A stretch of DNA of 53,588 nucleotides, taken from an uncultured Bacteroidales bacterium (GTDB taxonomy: Bacteria; Bacteroidota; Bacteroidia; Bacteroidales; WCHB1-69). Every line of letters begins with the position of its first letter. The first letter of the stretch is position 1. Below, piece by piece: positions 17,090 through 26,011 of this stretch. The DNA is taken from NCBI GenBank assembly GCA_900319925.1, contig ONQE01000013.1, positions 1 through 53,588 of the forward strand. The letters run 5' to 3'. Position numbers and translations under genes: made by a program. The notes beneath the pieces are model-generated. The model was not told the DNA's origin. It saw only the letters and a list, made by a program, of their open reading frames with translations, and did not search any database.

Positions 17090-18883
17090 ATGGCAAGTTA
17101 CAAATACCACATTCTGCTCTGCGGCGGTACGGGATGTACGGCCTCGGAAAGCCCCAAAATCAGAGAAAATTTCAAACAAATCCTGGCGGAAAAGAACCTT
17201 TCCGACGATGTGCAGGTCGTGACCACCGGTTGCTTCGGCTTCTGCGAAAAAGGCCCCATCGTGAAGATTCTGCCCGACAACACTTTCTATACCCAGGTGA
17301 AGCCCGAAGACGCCCTCGAAATCGTCAACGAGCACATTATCAAAGGTAGAAAAGTGACCCGTCTGCTCTATGAGAACCCCGAGGACAAGGAGCACATCTC
17401 CGACTCCAAGCACATGGGTTTCTACAAGAAACAGATGCGTATCGCCCTGCGTAACTGCGGTTTCATCGATCCCGAGAACATCGACGAATACATCGCCCGC
17501 GACGGTTACAAGGCGTTGGCCAGCGTTCTGGAACAGCATGATCCCGCTGCCACCATCGACATCATCAAGAAGTCCGGTCTTCGCGGCCGCGGCGGCGCCG
17601 GCTTCCCCACCGGTTTGAAGTGGGAGCTCTGCGCCAAGAACGCTGCCGACCAGAAATACATCATCTGTAATGCTGACGAGGGTGACCCCGGCGCATTCAT
17701 GGATCGTTCCATCTTGGAAGGCGACCCGCACTCCATCATCGAGGCTATGGCCATCGGCGGCTTCTGTATCGGCGCCACCATCGGTCTGGTCTATATCCGC
17801 GCTGAGTACCCGCTGGCCATCCACCGCCTGCAAGTCGCTATCGACCAGGCCCGTGAGTACGGCCTCCTCGGCAAGAACATCTTCGGCACGGACTTCGATT
17901 TCGACATCATCCTCCGCTACGGTGCCGGCGCATTCGTTTGCGGTGAGGAGACCGCTCTGATCCACTCCATGGAAGGCCAGCGCGGTGAGCCCACCTTCAA
18001 ACCCCCGTTCCCGGCCGTTTCGGGTTACATGAAGAAACCCTCCAACGTGAACAACGTTGAGACCTACGCCAACATCCCCGTCATCATCAACAAGGGCTGG
18101 GAGTGGTTCTCCTCCATCGGCACGGAGAAATCCAAAGGCACGAAAGTGTTCGCTCTCGCCGGCCAGATCAACAACGTCGGTCTGATCGAGGTGCCTATGG
18201 GTATCACCCTTCGTGAGGTCATCTACGAAATCGGCGGTGGCATCAAGGGCGGCAAGAAGTTCAAAGCCGTGCAAACCGGCGGTCCTTCCGGCGGCTGCTT
18301 GACCGAGAAGTTCCTCGACACCCCGATCGACTACGACAACCTCGTGGCTGCCGGCTCCATGATGGGCTCCGGCGGTATGATCGTCATGGACGAGACCTCC
18401 TGCATGGTCTCCGTCGCCAAGTTCTACCTCGACTTCACCGTGGAGGAATCCTGCGGTAAGTGCACCCCGTGCCGTATCGGTAACAAGCGCCTGAGCGAAA
18501 TCCTCGGCCGCATTACCAAGGGTAACGGCACTATGGAAGACCTCGCCTTGCTGAAGAACCTCAGCCACGTCATTAAAGACACGGCACTCTGCGGCCTTGG
18601 TCAGACCTCCCCGAACCCCGTGTTGTCCACCATCGACAACTTCTGGGATGAATACGTGGCCCACGTCACCGAAAAGAAATGTCCCGCCGGACAATGCAAG
18701 GCCCTCAAACAGTATGTCATCGACGCTGAAAAATGTAAAGGTTGTACGGCTTGCGCCCGCAACTGCCCCGTCGGCGCCATCAAGGGCACCGTCAAGATGC
18801 CTCACGAAATCAACCAAGAGCTCTGTATCAAGTGCGGTACGTGTATTGAGAAATGTAAATTCGGTGCAATCAGTATTATTTAG
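17090..18883 (+). CDS. hydB: HydB: NuoF-like NADH/flavin subunit of trimeric [FeFe] hydrogenase
   Basis: The 597-residue protein has, in order: a thioredoxin-like 2Fe-2S domain (LCGGTGCTASES and TTGCFGFCEKGP), the NuoF core with FMN/NADH motifs (GLRGRGGAGFPTGLKWE, NADEGDPGAFMDRSILEGDP), a SLBB segment, the N3-type cluster motif ESCGKCTPCRIG, and a C-terminal two-cluster ferredoxin (CKGCTACARNCPVGAI and CIKCGTCIEKCKFGAI). This domain order is that of HydB in electron-bifurcating hydrogenases, which couple NAD(H) and ferredoxin to H2. It is 6-15 bp upstream of hydA, with the coupling expected of complex subunits. Whether this complex bifurcates cannot be told from sequence. Confidence 0.93.
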   Translation: MASYKYHILLCGGTGCTASESPKIRENFKQILAEKNLSDDVQVVTTGCFGFCEKGPIVKILPDNTFYTQVKPEDALEIVNEHIIKGRKVTRLLYENPEDKEHISDSKHMGFYKKQMRIALRNCGFIDPENIDEYIARDGYKALASVLEQHDPAATIDIIKKSGLRGRGGAGFPTGLKWELCAKNAADQKYIICNADEGDPGAFMDRSILEGDPHSIIEAMAIGGFCIGATIGLVYIRAEYPLAIHRLQVAIDQAREYGLLGKNIFGTDFDFDIILRYGAGAFVCGEETALIHSMEGQRGEPTFKPPFPAVSGYMKKPSNVNNVETYANIPVIINKGWEWFSSIGTEKSKGTKVFALAGQINNVGLIEVPMGITLREVIYEIGGGIKGGKKFKAVQTGGPSGGCLTEKFLDTPIDYDNLVAAGSMMGSGGMIVMDETSCMVSVAKFYLDFTVEESCGKCTPCRIGNKRLSEILGRITKGNGTMEDLALLKNLSHVIKDTALCGLGQTSPNPVLSTIDNFWDEYVAHVTEKKCPAGQCKALKQYVIDAEKCKGCTACARNCPVGAIKGTVKMPHEINQELCIKCGTCIEKCKFGAISII

Positions 18884-18898
18884 TCAAAGGTGAACAAT

Positions 18899-20686
18899 AT
18901 GGATACAATTAAATTAACAATAGACAATAGAGAAGTTGAAGTGCCGAAAGGTACTACGATTCTTAACGCCGCAAAGCAGCTGGGTATTTCCATTCCCACC
19001 CTTTGCCACTTTGAATTCAAGGGCATGGACGTCCACAACAAACCCGGTGGATGCCGTATCTGTGTCGTGGAGGTCGCCGGCCGTCGTAACCTGGCTCCCG
19101 CCTGCGTCACCGAATGTATGCCCGACATGGTGGTCCGCACCAACTCGATGCGCGTGATCAACGCCCGTCGCACGGTGCTCGAGCTCATGCTCTCCGACCA
19201 CCCGAATGACTGTCTGCAGTGCTCCAAGAGCGGCAAGTGCGAGCTTCAGGCTCTCGCCATCCGTTTCGGCATTCGCAGCAACCCGTTCGTCGGTCCCGAC
19301 CACGCACAATCCAGCTACCAGATCGAGGTTTCTCCCTCTATCATCCGCGACATGAACAAGTGCGTCATGTGCCGTCGTTGCGAAATGATGTGTAACGAGA
19401 TGCAGACCGTGGGTGCCCTCTCCGCCATCGAGCGCGGCTTCCCGGCAGTCGTCTCCACCGCTTTCAACCAGCACCTCGACCACTCACCCTGTACGTTCTG
19501 CGGCCAGTGCGTCGCCGTTTGTCCCGTGGGTGCTCTTACCGAAGTCGACAACACCGCCAAGGTCATCCGCGCCATCGTGGATCCCAGCAAGAAGACGGTT
19601 GTCCAAGTGGCTCCCGCCGTGCGTGTGGCTCTCGGTGAGGAATTCGGCATGAAGCCCGGCTCCATCGTGACTGGCAAGCTCACCGCCGCCCTCAAGGCCC
19701 TCGGCTTCGACTATGTGTTCGACACTGACTGGAGCGCCGACTTGACGATCATGGAAGAGGGTACCGAGCTTCTCGGCCGCCTCAAGAGATTCCTCGGTGG
19801 CGACAAGGATGTCAAGCTGCCTATCCTGACCTCCTGCTGCCCGGCATGGGTGAATTTCTTCGAGCACCAGTTCCCGGAACTGAAGGAACTGCCCTCCACC
19901 GCGAAGTCCCCGCAACAGATGTTCGGCGCCATGGCAAAGAGCTACTTCGCCGAGAAGATCAACTGCAAACGCGAAGACATGGTCTGCATCTCTGTGATGC
20001 CCTGCCTCGCCAAGAAGTACGAGTGCGGTCGTGACGAGTTCAAGGTGAACGGCAATCCTGATGTCGATTTCTCCATCACCACCCGCGAGCTGGCCGCCCT
20101 CATTAAACAGGCCAACATCGACTTCACGAAACTTCCCGAGGAAGAGTTCGACAGCCCGCTCGGCGAATCCACTGGCGCTGCCGTCATCTTCGGCACCACC
20201 GGCGGCGTGATCGAGGCTGCTGTGCGTACCGCCTACGAAGTCTATACCGGAAAACAGTGTCCGAAAATCGACTTCGAGGAACTGCGCGGTCTGGAAGGCA
20301 TCCGTTCCGCCACCATCGACTTCGACGGCCTGCCGATCAATATCGGTATCGCCCACGGTTTGAAGAACGCCCGTAAGCTGCTCGAAGACATCAAGGCTGG
20401 CAAGTGCAACTTCCACGCTATCGAGATTATGGCTTGCCCCGGCGGTTGTATCGACGGCGGTGGTCAACCTCTGCACCACGGCAACGGCGATATCATCAAA
20501 GCCCGTTGGGAAGCTATCTATCAAGCAGACAAGGAAATGCCGATCCGTAAATCCCACGAGAACCCGTCCATCCAAACTCTCTACAAGGAATATCTGGGCG
20601 AGCCGTGCGGCCACAAATCGCATGAACTGTTGCACACCCACTATTTCGACAGACAAACGACCGTTGAAGTGGATTTGAACAAATAA
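18899..20686 (+). CDS. hydA: HydA: catalytic [FeFe] hydrogenase subunit
   Basis: The protein has an N-terminal 2Fe-2S domain (VEVPKGTTILNAA, GGCRICVVEV), the His-Cys 4Fe-4S motif (HPNDCLQCSKSGKCELQ), a two-cluster ferredoxin (CVMCRRCEMMC, CTFCGQCVAVCPVGAL) and the H-cluster domain with all three signatures: L1 TSCCPAWVNFF, L2 MPCLAKKYECGR and L3 MACPGGCIDGGGQP. All H-cluster cysteines are present, so it should be active, making or oxidising H2. The start is placed at ATG 18899 because an AAAGG lies 8 bases before it; a GTG three codons upstream is the alternative. HydEFG maturation genes are not in the window. It lacks an extra C-terminal 2Fe-2S domain. Confidence 0.95.
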   Translation: MDTIKLTIDNREVEVPKGTTILNAAKQLGISIPTLCHFEFKGMDVHNKPGGCRICVVEVAGRRNLAPACVTECMPDMVVRTNSMRVINARRTVLELMLSDHPNDCLQCSKSGKCELQALAIRFGIRSNPFVGPDHAQSSYQIEVSPSIIRDMNKCVMCRRCEMMCNEMQTVGALSAIERGFPAVVSTAFNQHLDHSPCTFCGQCVAVCPVGALTEVDNTAKVIRAIVDPSKKTVVQVAPAVRVALGEEFGMKPGSIVTGKLTAALKALGFDYVFDTDWSADLTIMEEGTELLGRLKRFLGGDKDVKLPILTSCCPAWVNFFEHQFPELKELPSTAKSPQQMFGAMAKSYFAEKINCKREDMVCISVMPCLAKKYECGRDEFKVNGNPDVDFSITTRELAALIKQANIDFTKLPEEEFDSPLGESTGAAVIFGTTGGVIEAAVRTAYEVYTGKQCPKIDFEELRGLEGIRSATIDFDGLPINIGIAHGLKNARKLLEDIKAGKCNFHAIEIMACPGGCIDGGGQPLHHGNGDIIKARWEAIYQADKEMPIRKSHENPSIQTLYKEYLGEPCGHKSHELLHTHYFDRQTTVEVDLNK

Positions 20687-20726
20687 TTCTGTTTCAGTAT
20701 TCATCAATAATTAAAAAAACACCATT

Positions 20727-21224
20727 ATGGATAAGATAATTATCAAAATGAAAAAGGAAGTCAGCGACAAGATTATTGAGATCTGCGACAGATTCAATAA
20801 TGCTCCTGGCGAATTGATTAACGTTTTGCACCAGACGCAGGATTTCCTGGGTTACCTTCCCGCTGAGGCCCAGGAGCTGATCGCCGAGCGTCTGCACATC
20901 CCCACCGCCAAGGTTTATGGCGTTGTCTCCTTCTACTCCTTCTTCACCATGCAGCCGAAGGGTAAATACCCGGTGTCTGTGTGTATGGGTACGGCTTGCT
21001 ACGTGCGCGGTGCCGAGAAGATTCTGGATGCGTTCGAGAAAGAGCTGGGCATCATGCCCGGTGAAACGGACAAAGCCGGTCTCTTCTCCCTCACCTCCCT
21101 GCGTTGCGTCGGTGCCTGCGGTCTTGCCCCCGTGGCTTTGGTTGACGGCAAGGTCTTCGGCCGCCTCGCTCCCGCGAACGTGAAGAGCATCGTGAACGAG
21201 TACAGAGAGATGGATAAACAATAA
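20727..21224 (+). CDS. hydC: HydC: NuoE-like [2Fe-2S] subunit of the hydrogenase
   Basis: The 165-residue protein matches NuoE/HydC: helical N-terminus with HQTQDFLGYLPAEAQELIA, then the thioredoxin-like 2Fe-2S domain with CMGTACYVRGAEKIL and RCVGACGLAPVALVDG (CX4C and CX3C ligands). In the complex it lies next to HydB and passes electrons to or from the FMN. Here it closes the operon after hydA, whereas it often comes first in related operons. A strong terminator follows 22 bp later. Confidence 0.92.
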   Translation: MDKIIIKMKKEVSDKIIEICDRFNNAPGELINVLHQTQDFLGYLPAEAQELIAERLHIPTAKVYGVVSFYSFFTMQPKGKYPVSVCMGTACYVRGAEKILDAFEKELGIMPGETDKAGLFSLTSLRCVGACGLAPVALVDGKVFGRLAPANVKSIVNEYREMDKQ

Positions 21225-21246
21225 TTCCTGATCTGTAGGATATGAG

Positions 21247-21276
21247 AAAAGGCACTCGGAAACGGGTGCCTTTTTT
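21247..21276 (+). terminator. Rho-independent terminator of the hydrogenase operon
   Basis: AAAAGGCACTCG, loop GAAA, CGGGTGCC and six T: an 8-bp GC-rich stem (one G-T pair) with a tetraloop and T tail. Confidence 0.92.
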
Positions 21277-21331
21277 GTCGTCGAATTGAATCATAACCGT
21301 GTCAGGGTAACCGCGTAACCATTAAAAATCG

Positions 21332-21339
21332 TATCTTTG
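21332..21339 (+). promoter_or_regulatory. -7 element (TATCTTTG) abutting the phosphohexomutase frame
   Basis: CGTATCTTTGCCGCTC is a near-perfect match, preceded by two GTAACC octamers (21309-21320). Its predicted transcription start falls at about 21343, inside the first codons of the downstream frame. Confidence 0.75.
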
Positions 21340-22695
21340 CCGCTCGTAATCAAAGCATACGACTTTCGCGGAATCTTCGGCAAAGATTTCGATCTGGAGA
21401 CCATCTACAAGTTCGGGTTCTTCCTGCCTTCGCTGCTACATGCCGACAAGGTGCTGATTGGCAGGGATATGCGGCTGACCTCCGACGATATGTTCCACGC
21501 CCTCGCACGCGGCATCACCGACGCGGGCGCGGATGTCTATGATATGGGGCTCACCACCACCCCGATGGTCTATTACTTTACCGCGAAACACGGGTTCGAT
21601 GCTTCTGTGATGATTACCGCGTCCCATAACCCCAAGGAATACAACGGGTTGAAGGTCTCCCGGAAGGATGCGCTGCCCGTGGGCTTCGACACCGGTCTCG
21701 GGGAACTGGAACAGAAAGTGCTGCACGAGAAGGTGGTCATCACTAACCCCCAAGGCAAGATTGTCGATTACCCCGTAAAGGAGGAATACTTGCAATTCCA
21801 ATCGCAGTATCATTATAATATAGACAACCTGAACTTGGTGATGGACTGCTCCAACGGCATGGCTTCTATCCTCGTCAAGGAGATCTTCGGGAACCAGCCG
21901 CTCTACCTGTTCGACACGCTGGACGGCACCTTCCCGAACCACGAGGCGAATCCGTTGGAACCGGAAAACATTGTCGCGCTACAGGAAAAGGTGCGTGAAA
22001 CCAAGGCCGACATCGGTGTGGTCTTCGATGGTGACGCCGACCGCGTGATGTTCGTCGATGAGCACGGCGACTTCATCCCCCCGGATTTGATGATTGCCGT
22101 GTTGGGACATTACTTCATCGAAGAGAAAAATATCCAAGGTCTTGTCATTCAGGATATTCGGACCTCCAAATCGGTGGCGGAATACTTGGAGAAGATGGGC
22201 CGCGAGATGTACATCTGGCGGGTGGGTCGTGCTTACGCCGCCATGAAGCTGCGCGAGATTGATGGCGCGTTCGGCGGAGAATATGCCGGCCATTACTATT
22301 TCCGCGACTTCTTCTACTCCGACTCTGCGATGATTGCCGCCCAAGTGCTGCTGCACGTCTTCGCTGAAATGAAAAAGAAAGGTGTGTCCGTGTCACAATT
22401 AATCGGCCGCATCAGACGTTATGCCAATTCCGGCGAGATCAACTTCACCATCGAGGAGAAAAAAGCGGCGATGGAGGCGGTGGTGAAGACGGCTGTCGCG
22501 CAAGAGAAGCCTGAGAGAATCCTCGACTTCGACGGTTACCGCGTGGAGTTCCCCGACTGGTGGTTCAACATCCGCCCGTCGAACACGGAACCTTACCTGC
22601 GGTTGCTGATGGAGGCGCGGACAGAGGCGTTACTGGCAGAGAAAAGGGCGTTTATTGAAGGAATTCTGAAACCCTATATGACCCTTAAACCTTAA
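21337..22695 (+). CDS. Phosphomannomutase/phosphoglucomutase; start codon unclear
   Basis: The frame encodes an alpha-D-phosphohexomutase of about 450 residues. Motifs are AYDFRGIFGKDF at the N-terminus, the phosphoserine loop TASHNPKEYNG, the Mg site FDGDADR, the sugar-binding GGEYAGHYYF and the phosphate-binding RPSNTEPYLRL. It would interconvert hexose 6- and 1-phosphates; with manC (12517) it could supply GDP-mannose. The start is odd: no ATG or GTG lies between the last upstream stop and AYDF. The only candidate, TTG at 21337, lies inside the -7 promoter element, so it would not be transcribed from that promoter. The frame ends in a heptamer array that supplies its TAA and runs into the next start codon. 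Confidence 0.85.
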   Translation: MPLVIKAYDFRGIFGKDFDLETIYKFGFFLPSLLHADKVLIGRDMRLTSDDMFHALARGITDAGADVYDMGLTTTPMVYYFTAKHGFDASVMITASHNPKEYNGLKVSRKDALPVGFDTGLGELEQKVLHEKVVITNPQGKIVDYPVKEEYLQFQSQYHYNIDNLNLVMDCSNGMASILVKEIFGNQPLYLFDTLDGTFPNHEANPLEPENIVALQEKVRETKADIGVVFDGDADRVMFVDEHGDFIPPDLMIAVLGHYFIEEKNIQGLVIQDIRTSKSVAEYLEKMGREMYIWRVGRAYAAMKLREIDGAFGGEYAGHYYFRDFFYSDSAMIAAQVLLHVFAEMKKKGVSVSQLIGRIRRYANSGEINFTIEEKKAAMEAVVKTAVAQEKPERILDFDGYRVEFPDWWFNIRPSNTEPYLRLLMEARTEALLAEKRAFIEGILKPYMTLKP

Positions 22696-22702
22696 ATCTT
22701 AA
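22681..22702 (+). repeat. ACCTTAA heptamers joining a stop codon to a start codon
   Basis: ACCCTTAA, ACCTTAA, ATCTTAA. The second unit holds the TAA stop of the mutase and the last A is the first base of the ATG of the next gene. Confidence 0.8.
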
Positions 22703-25700
22703 TGCAAACAGGAACCAAACGCAGAACCCCATTCCAATCGCTGTTGCGAAAAACCGCAGCGGTGTTGGTCTTCTTGTGTCTGTGTTTGACCTCCCATGCC
22801 CAGTTCTACAACGGCTCGCAGCTCACCTTCGGGAAGAACCGCGTGCAACACCAGAACTTCAACTGGCAATACCTTCGGGCGGAACAGTATGACGTCTATT
22901 ACTATCCCACCGGACGTGCGTTGGCGCAGTACGTCTTCTACAAAACGCCCGAAATTATGGAGGAGATTGAAAAACTGCTGAATTATACCTCCAAAAAGAA
23001 GCTGCAGATTATCGTCTATAACACGCAGTCGGACTTTCGCGAGTCGAACTTCGCCTATGATTACGCGGATTTCTACAACCAGGGCGGTGTGACCAACATT
23101 TACGGTACCAAGATATACATCTATTTCGACGGCAACCGAGCCCATTTGGACAAGATGATTCGCGCCGGCATTATGAACGTCTATGCCCATTGGGTGGTGC
23201 AGGGTGCGACGGTCAGCTCCAACATCTCCTACGACTACCTGATGAATGTCCCGTCGTGGTACTACAGCGGGTTGGCCTCCTATTTCGGTGAACATTGGAA
23301 CAGCGATATTGAGACGCACGTCAAAGACGGCATTCTCACAGGCAGTTACCAGCGTCTGGAGGAGCTCTCGCCGGTGGATGCCACCTACGCGGGGCACTCG
23401 TTCTGGAAGTATCTCGTCGATGTCTATGGCGAGGAAGTTATCGCCAAAACCCTCTACTACACGCGTTCCAGCAAGACGCTCGAAAACGGCATGGCGCGTG
23501 CCACGACGACCCCGTTCCAGGCGTTGGCCACACAATGGTACAAGTACTATATGGTGATGTTTCACCCAGATATGAGCAAGTCAATGCCCGCGGGTGACGA
23601 TATCCTGCGAAAGCCGAACCCCAAACGCGACTACGCCCGTTTCTGCTTCGCCCCCGACGGTGAAAAGTACGCCTACGTCACCAATGAGGCTGGTCAGGTG
23701 CGCGTTTGGTTGAAACGTCCGGAATGGAAGTCACCGCGATGCATCCTTCGGAAGTATGCCAAGACCGAGGACAATCCCGACCTCTCCTTCCCGCTCATCG
23801 CATGGCATCCCTCCGGTGACATCCTCGGCCTCACCCTCGAATCCAAGGGCGACTGCCTCTTCATGCCTTACGACCTGGAAAAGCGACGTTGGGGCAAGAA
23901 ACTGCTGGTGGATGTGGAGAAAATCACCTCGTGGCAGTACTCCCCCGACGGGCAGCTGATGCTCTTTTCCGGATTCAAGAACGGGCAGTCCGACCTGTTC
24001 CTCTACAGCTTTATGGCCCGCTCATTCCAAAACCTCACCAACGACTTCTACGATGATTACAACCCTGTCTTCATGAACCCGCAGCAGGTGGTGTTCGCCT
24101 CCAACCGTCCGGTTGACTCCATCTTGCTGAAAGACAATATGATGGATGCGTCCAGAGATCGCAAATACAATCTGTTCGTCTATAATTACAAAACGAAAGA
24201 CACCGCCTTGTTGCGCGTAACCGATTCGCCATACGCCGACGAGTACGATATTCAAGCCGTTGACAAACAGCGTGTTCTGTTTTTGAGCGATGACGGTGGT
24301 GTGGTCAATCGTTACGAGGCCGTGTTCGACAGTAGCATCAGCCGAATCGATACGGCGGTGCATTATATGTATTACACCACTACGCATCCGCTTACCGACC
24401 GCGCCTACAACATTGTGGAGCAGGCCTACAATCCAGCCACCAACACTTTGGCAGATATCTCACTGAAAGACAAGGCGAAACACATCTGGTTCACCGATCT
24501 GCACACGCTCTATCACCCTGAAATCATCATGTCCAAGTTTCATCAGCAGAACCGTTTGGAGCAGTCGCTGTTGAAGGAGAAACAGGCGGCCAAAGACAGT
24601 GTCCGGAATACTGGGGAGGGGGAACCGCAACACGGGTTCGTTCTCTCTAACGAGCGAAATGCGCCGGTGCCGGATCAGGATGATTTCGACGGCGACACGA
24701 CCTACACCTCCGCCAAGTCGGGCCGAGAATTCCAGATACCCGTTGGCTTGCCTTATAGAGTACAATATTCTATCGACCAGGTGATTACGCAGGCCGACTT
24801 CAGCTTCCTGAATACCTCCTACCAGCAATTTGAAGGGGGCAGTTCGCCCATCTACCTGAACACTGGGTTCAATGCACTCTTCATGTTGGGTATCAACGAT
24901 CTTTTTGAAGATTACAGAATCACAGGAGGATTCCGAATTGGTTGGAACTTAAGGACATACGAGTTTATGTTCAGCTACGAGAACCTGTCGCGTCGTTTGG
25001 ACCGACAGATTACGCTTTATCGGCAGTCCATCAGCTCGGAGGTGGGTGGCTATGTCTATAAGCAGAATAACAACAGCCTGTTCTACACGTTGAAGCTCCC
25101 GTTCAACAAGACCAACAGTGTGCGGTTGACGCTCAAGGGCCGTTACGAGACGAATGTCACGGCCGCGCTCAACGACCAGACGCTTCAGGCTGGCGATGCG
25201 CGTCACGTCTGGACGGGTGCGAAGTTGGAGTATATCCTCGACACTTCCAAGGAACTTTACACGAACCTTTGGCGCGGCACCAAGCTGAAACTTTTCGCCG
25301 AATACGACCAGCGTCTCGAACGCGAAACCCTTAACCTGTTCGTCATAGGTATTGACGCGAGGCGGTCGTTCAAGCTGTATCGCAACATGACCCTCGCATT
25401 GCGGTTCGCGGGCAGCACCAATGTTGGCTCGGCGCGGTTGGTCTATTATATGGGCGGTGTCGATAACTGGATCGGGGCGAAGTTCAACAGCGACATCTCG
25501 GTCGATCCGACGAAAAACTACACCTACCAGACCTTGGCGACCAATATGCGCGGTTTCCGGCAAAACATCCGCAACGGTACATCATTCATGCTCTTCAACG
25601 GGGAGCTGCGCGTGCCTATCGTGCAGCTCATCGCCGGTCACAAAGTGGCGTGGAATCTGCTCAATTCGTTACAACTCAATCTGTTCGGCGATATCGGTAC

Positions 25701-25944
25701 CGCCTGGACCGGTATCACGCCCTATTCGGAAGATAACTGCCTCTACACCCGCTACATCGACAGCGGTCCCATCCATGCGGAGGTCAAACGGCAGACAGAT
25801 CCCTGGGTCGGCGGATTCGGCATCGGGGCGCGCTTCTCCGTGCTTGGCTACTTCCTCCGCTTCGACTACGCTTGGGGCGTCGAAGATTGGGAAATCGCCA
25901 ACAAGAAGGGCACGTTTATGTTCTCCCTGGGCACCGATTTTTAG
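22702..25944 (+). CDS. Large envelope protein: protease-like fold, beta-propeller and BamA-like barrel
   Basis: The 1,080-residue protein begins with a signal peptide ending near TSHAQFYN. Residues about 35-290 resemble an M1/gluzincin-like peptidase domain (YDVYYYPTGRALAQYVF, NVPSWYYSGLASYFGEHW) but the zinc HEXXH motif is replaced by YAHWV, so it is probably inactive. Residues about 300-600 are TolB-like WD40/PD40 repeats (FAPDGEKYAYVTN, YSPDGQLMLFSG, ASNRPVD). The last 350 residues look like an outer-membrane barrel of the bacterial surface antigen/Omp85 type with the key RGF motif (TNMRGFRQNI) and YMGGVDNW. Such proteins are common in Bacteroidota, often labelled TolB-like, and their function is unknown. 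Its start codon is part of a heptamer array shared with the upstream stop. Confidence 0.8.
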   Translation: MQTGTKRRTPFQSLLRKTAAVLVFLCLCLTSHAQFYNGSQLTFGKNRVQHQNFNWQYLRAEQYDVYYYPTGRALAQYVFYKTPEIMEEIEKLLNYTSKKKLQIIVYNTQSDFRESNFAYDYADFYNQGGVTNIYGTKIYIYFDGNRAHLDKMIRAGIMNVYAHWVVQGATVSSNISYDYLMNVPSWYYSGLASYFGEHWNSDIETHVKDGILTGSYQRLEELSPVDATYAGHSFWKYLVDVYGEEVIAKTLYYTRSSKTLENGMARATTTPFQALATQWYKYYMVMFHPDMSKSMPAGDDILRKPNPKRDYARFCFAPDGEKYAYVTNEAGQVRVWLKRPEWKSPRCILRKYAKTEDNPDLSFPLIAWHPSGDILGLTLESKGDCLFMPYDLEKRRWGKKLLVDVEKITSWQYSPDGQLMLFSGFKNGQSDLFLYSFMARSFQNLTNDFYDDYNPVFMNPQQVVFASNRPVDSILLKDNMMDASRDRKYNLFVYNYKTKDTALLRVTDSPYADEYDIQAVDKQRVLFLSDDGGVVNRYEAVFDSSISRIDTAVHYMYYTTTHPLTDRAYNIVEQAYNPATNTLADISLKDKAKHIWFTDLHTLYHPEIIMSKFHQQNRLEQSLLKEKQAAKDSVRNTGEGEPQHGFVLSNERNAPVPDQDDFDGDTTYTSAKSGREFQIPVGLPYRVQYSIDQVITQADFSFLNTSYQQFEGGSSPIYLNTGFNALFMLGINDLFEDYRITGGFRIGWNLRTYEFMFSYENLSRRLDRQITLYRQSISSEVGGYVYKQNNNSLFYTLKLPFNKTNSVRLTLKGRYETNVTAALNDQTLQAGDARHVWTGAKLEYILDTSKELYTNLWRGTKLKLFAEYDQRLERETLNLFVIGIDARRSFKLYRNMTLALRFAGSTNVGSARLVYYMGGVDNWIGAKFNSDISVDPTKNYTYQTLATNMRGFRQNIRNGTSFMLFNGELRVPIVQLIAGHKVAWNLLNSLQLNLFGDIGTAWTGITPYSEDNCLYTRYIDSGPIHAEVKRQTDPWVGGFGIGARFSVLGYFLRFDYAWGVEDWEIANKKGTFMFSLGTDF

Positions 25945-25979
25945 CAGTTAACCAACGAACTGAGTAAGCAAAAAAAAGC

Positions 25980-25987
25980 TACCTTTG
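25980..25987 (+). promoter_or_regulatory. -7 element (TACCTTTG) for the HdrD-like gene
   Basis: An A-run then GCTACCTTTGCACC, 24 bases before ATG 26012. It excludes the upstream in-frame TTG at 25985 as a start. Confidence 0.75.
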
Positions 25988-26011
25988 CACCCTGAATCAA
26001 AACGAGCGAAT

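Noticed and set aside
16730-18817. A 695-codon open frame on the minus strand across the hydrogenase genes
   Set aside because: It is antisense to hydB and its neighbour, which have unmistakable motifs. It has no promoter, no family pattern and a shadow-type composition (His, Val, Asp, Leu). It reflects codon bias of the real genes.
18890-18898. GTG start for hydA giving three more residues
   Set aside because: The ATG at 18899 has an AAAGG at proper distance and gives the usual MDTIKLTID start; the GTG overlaps that site.
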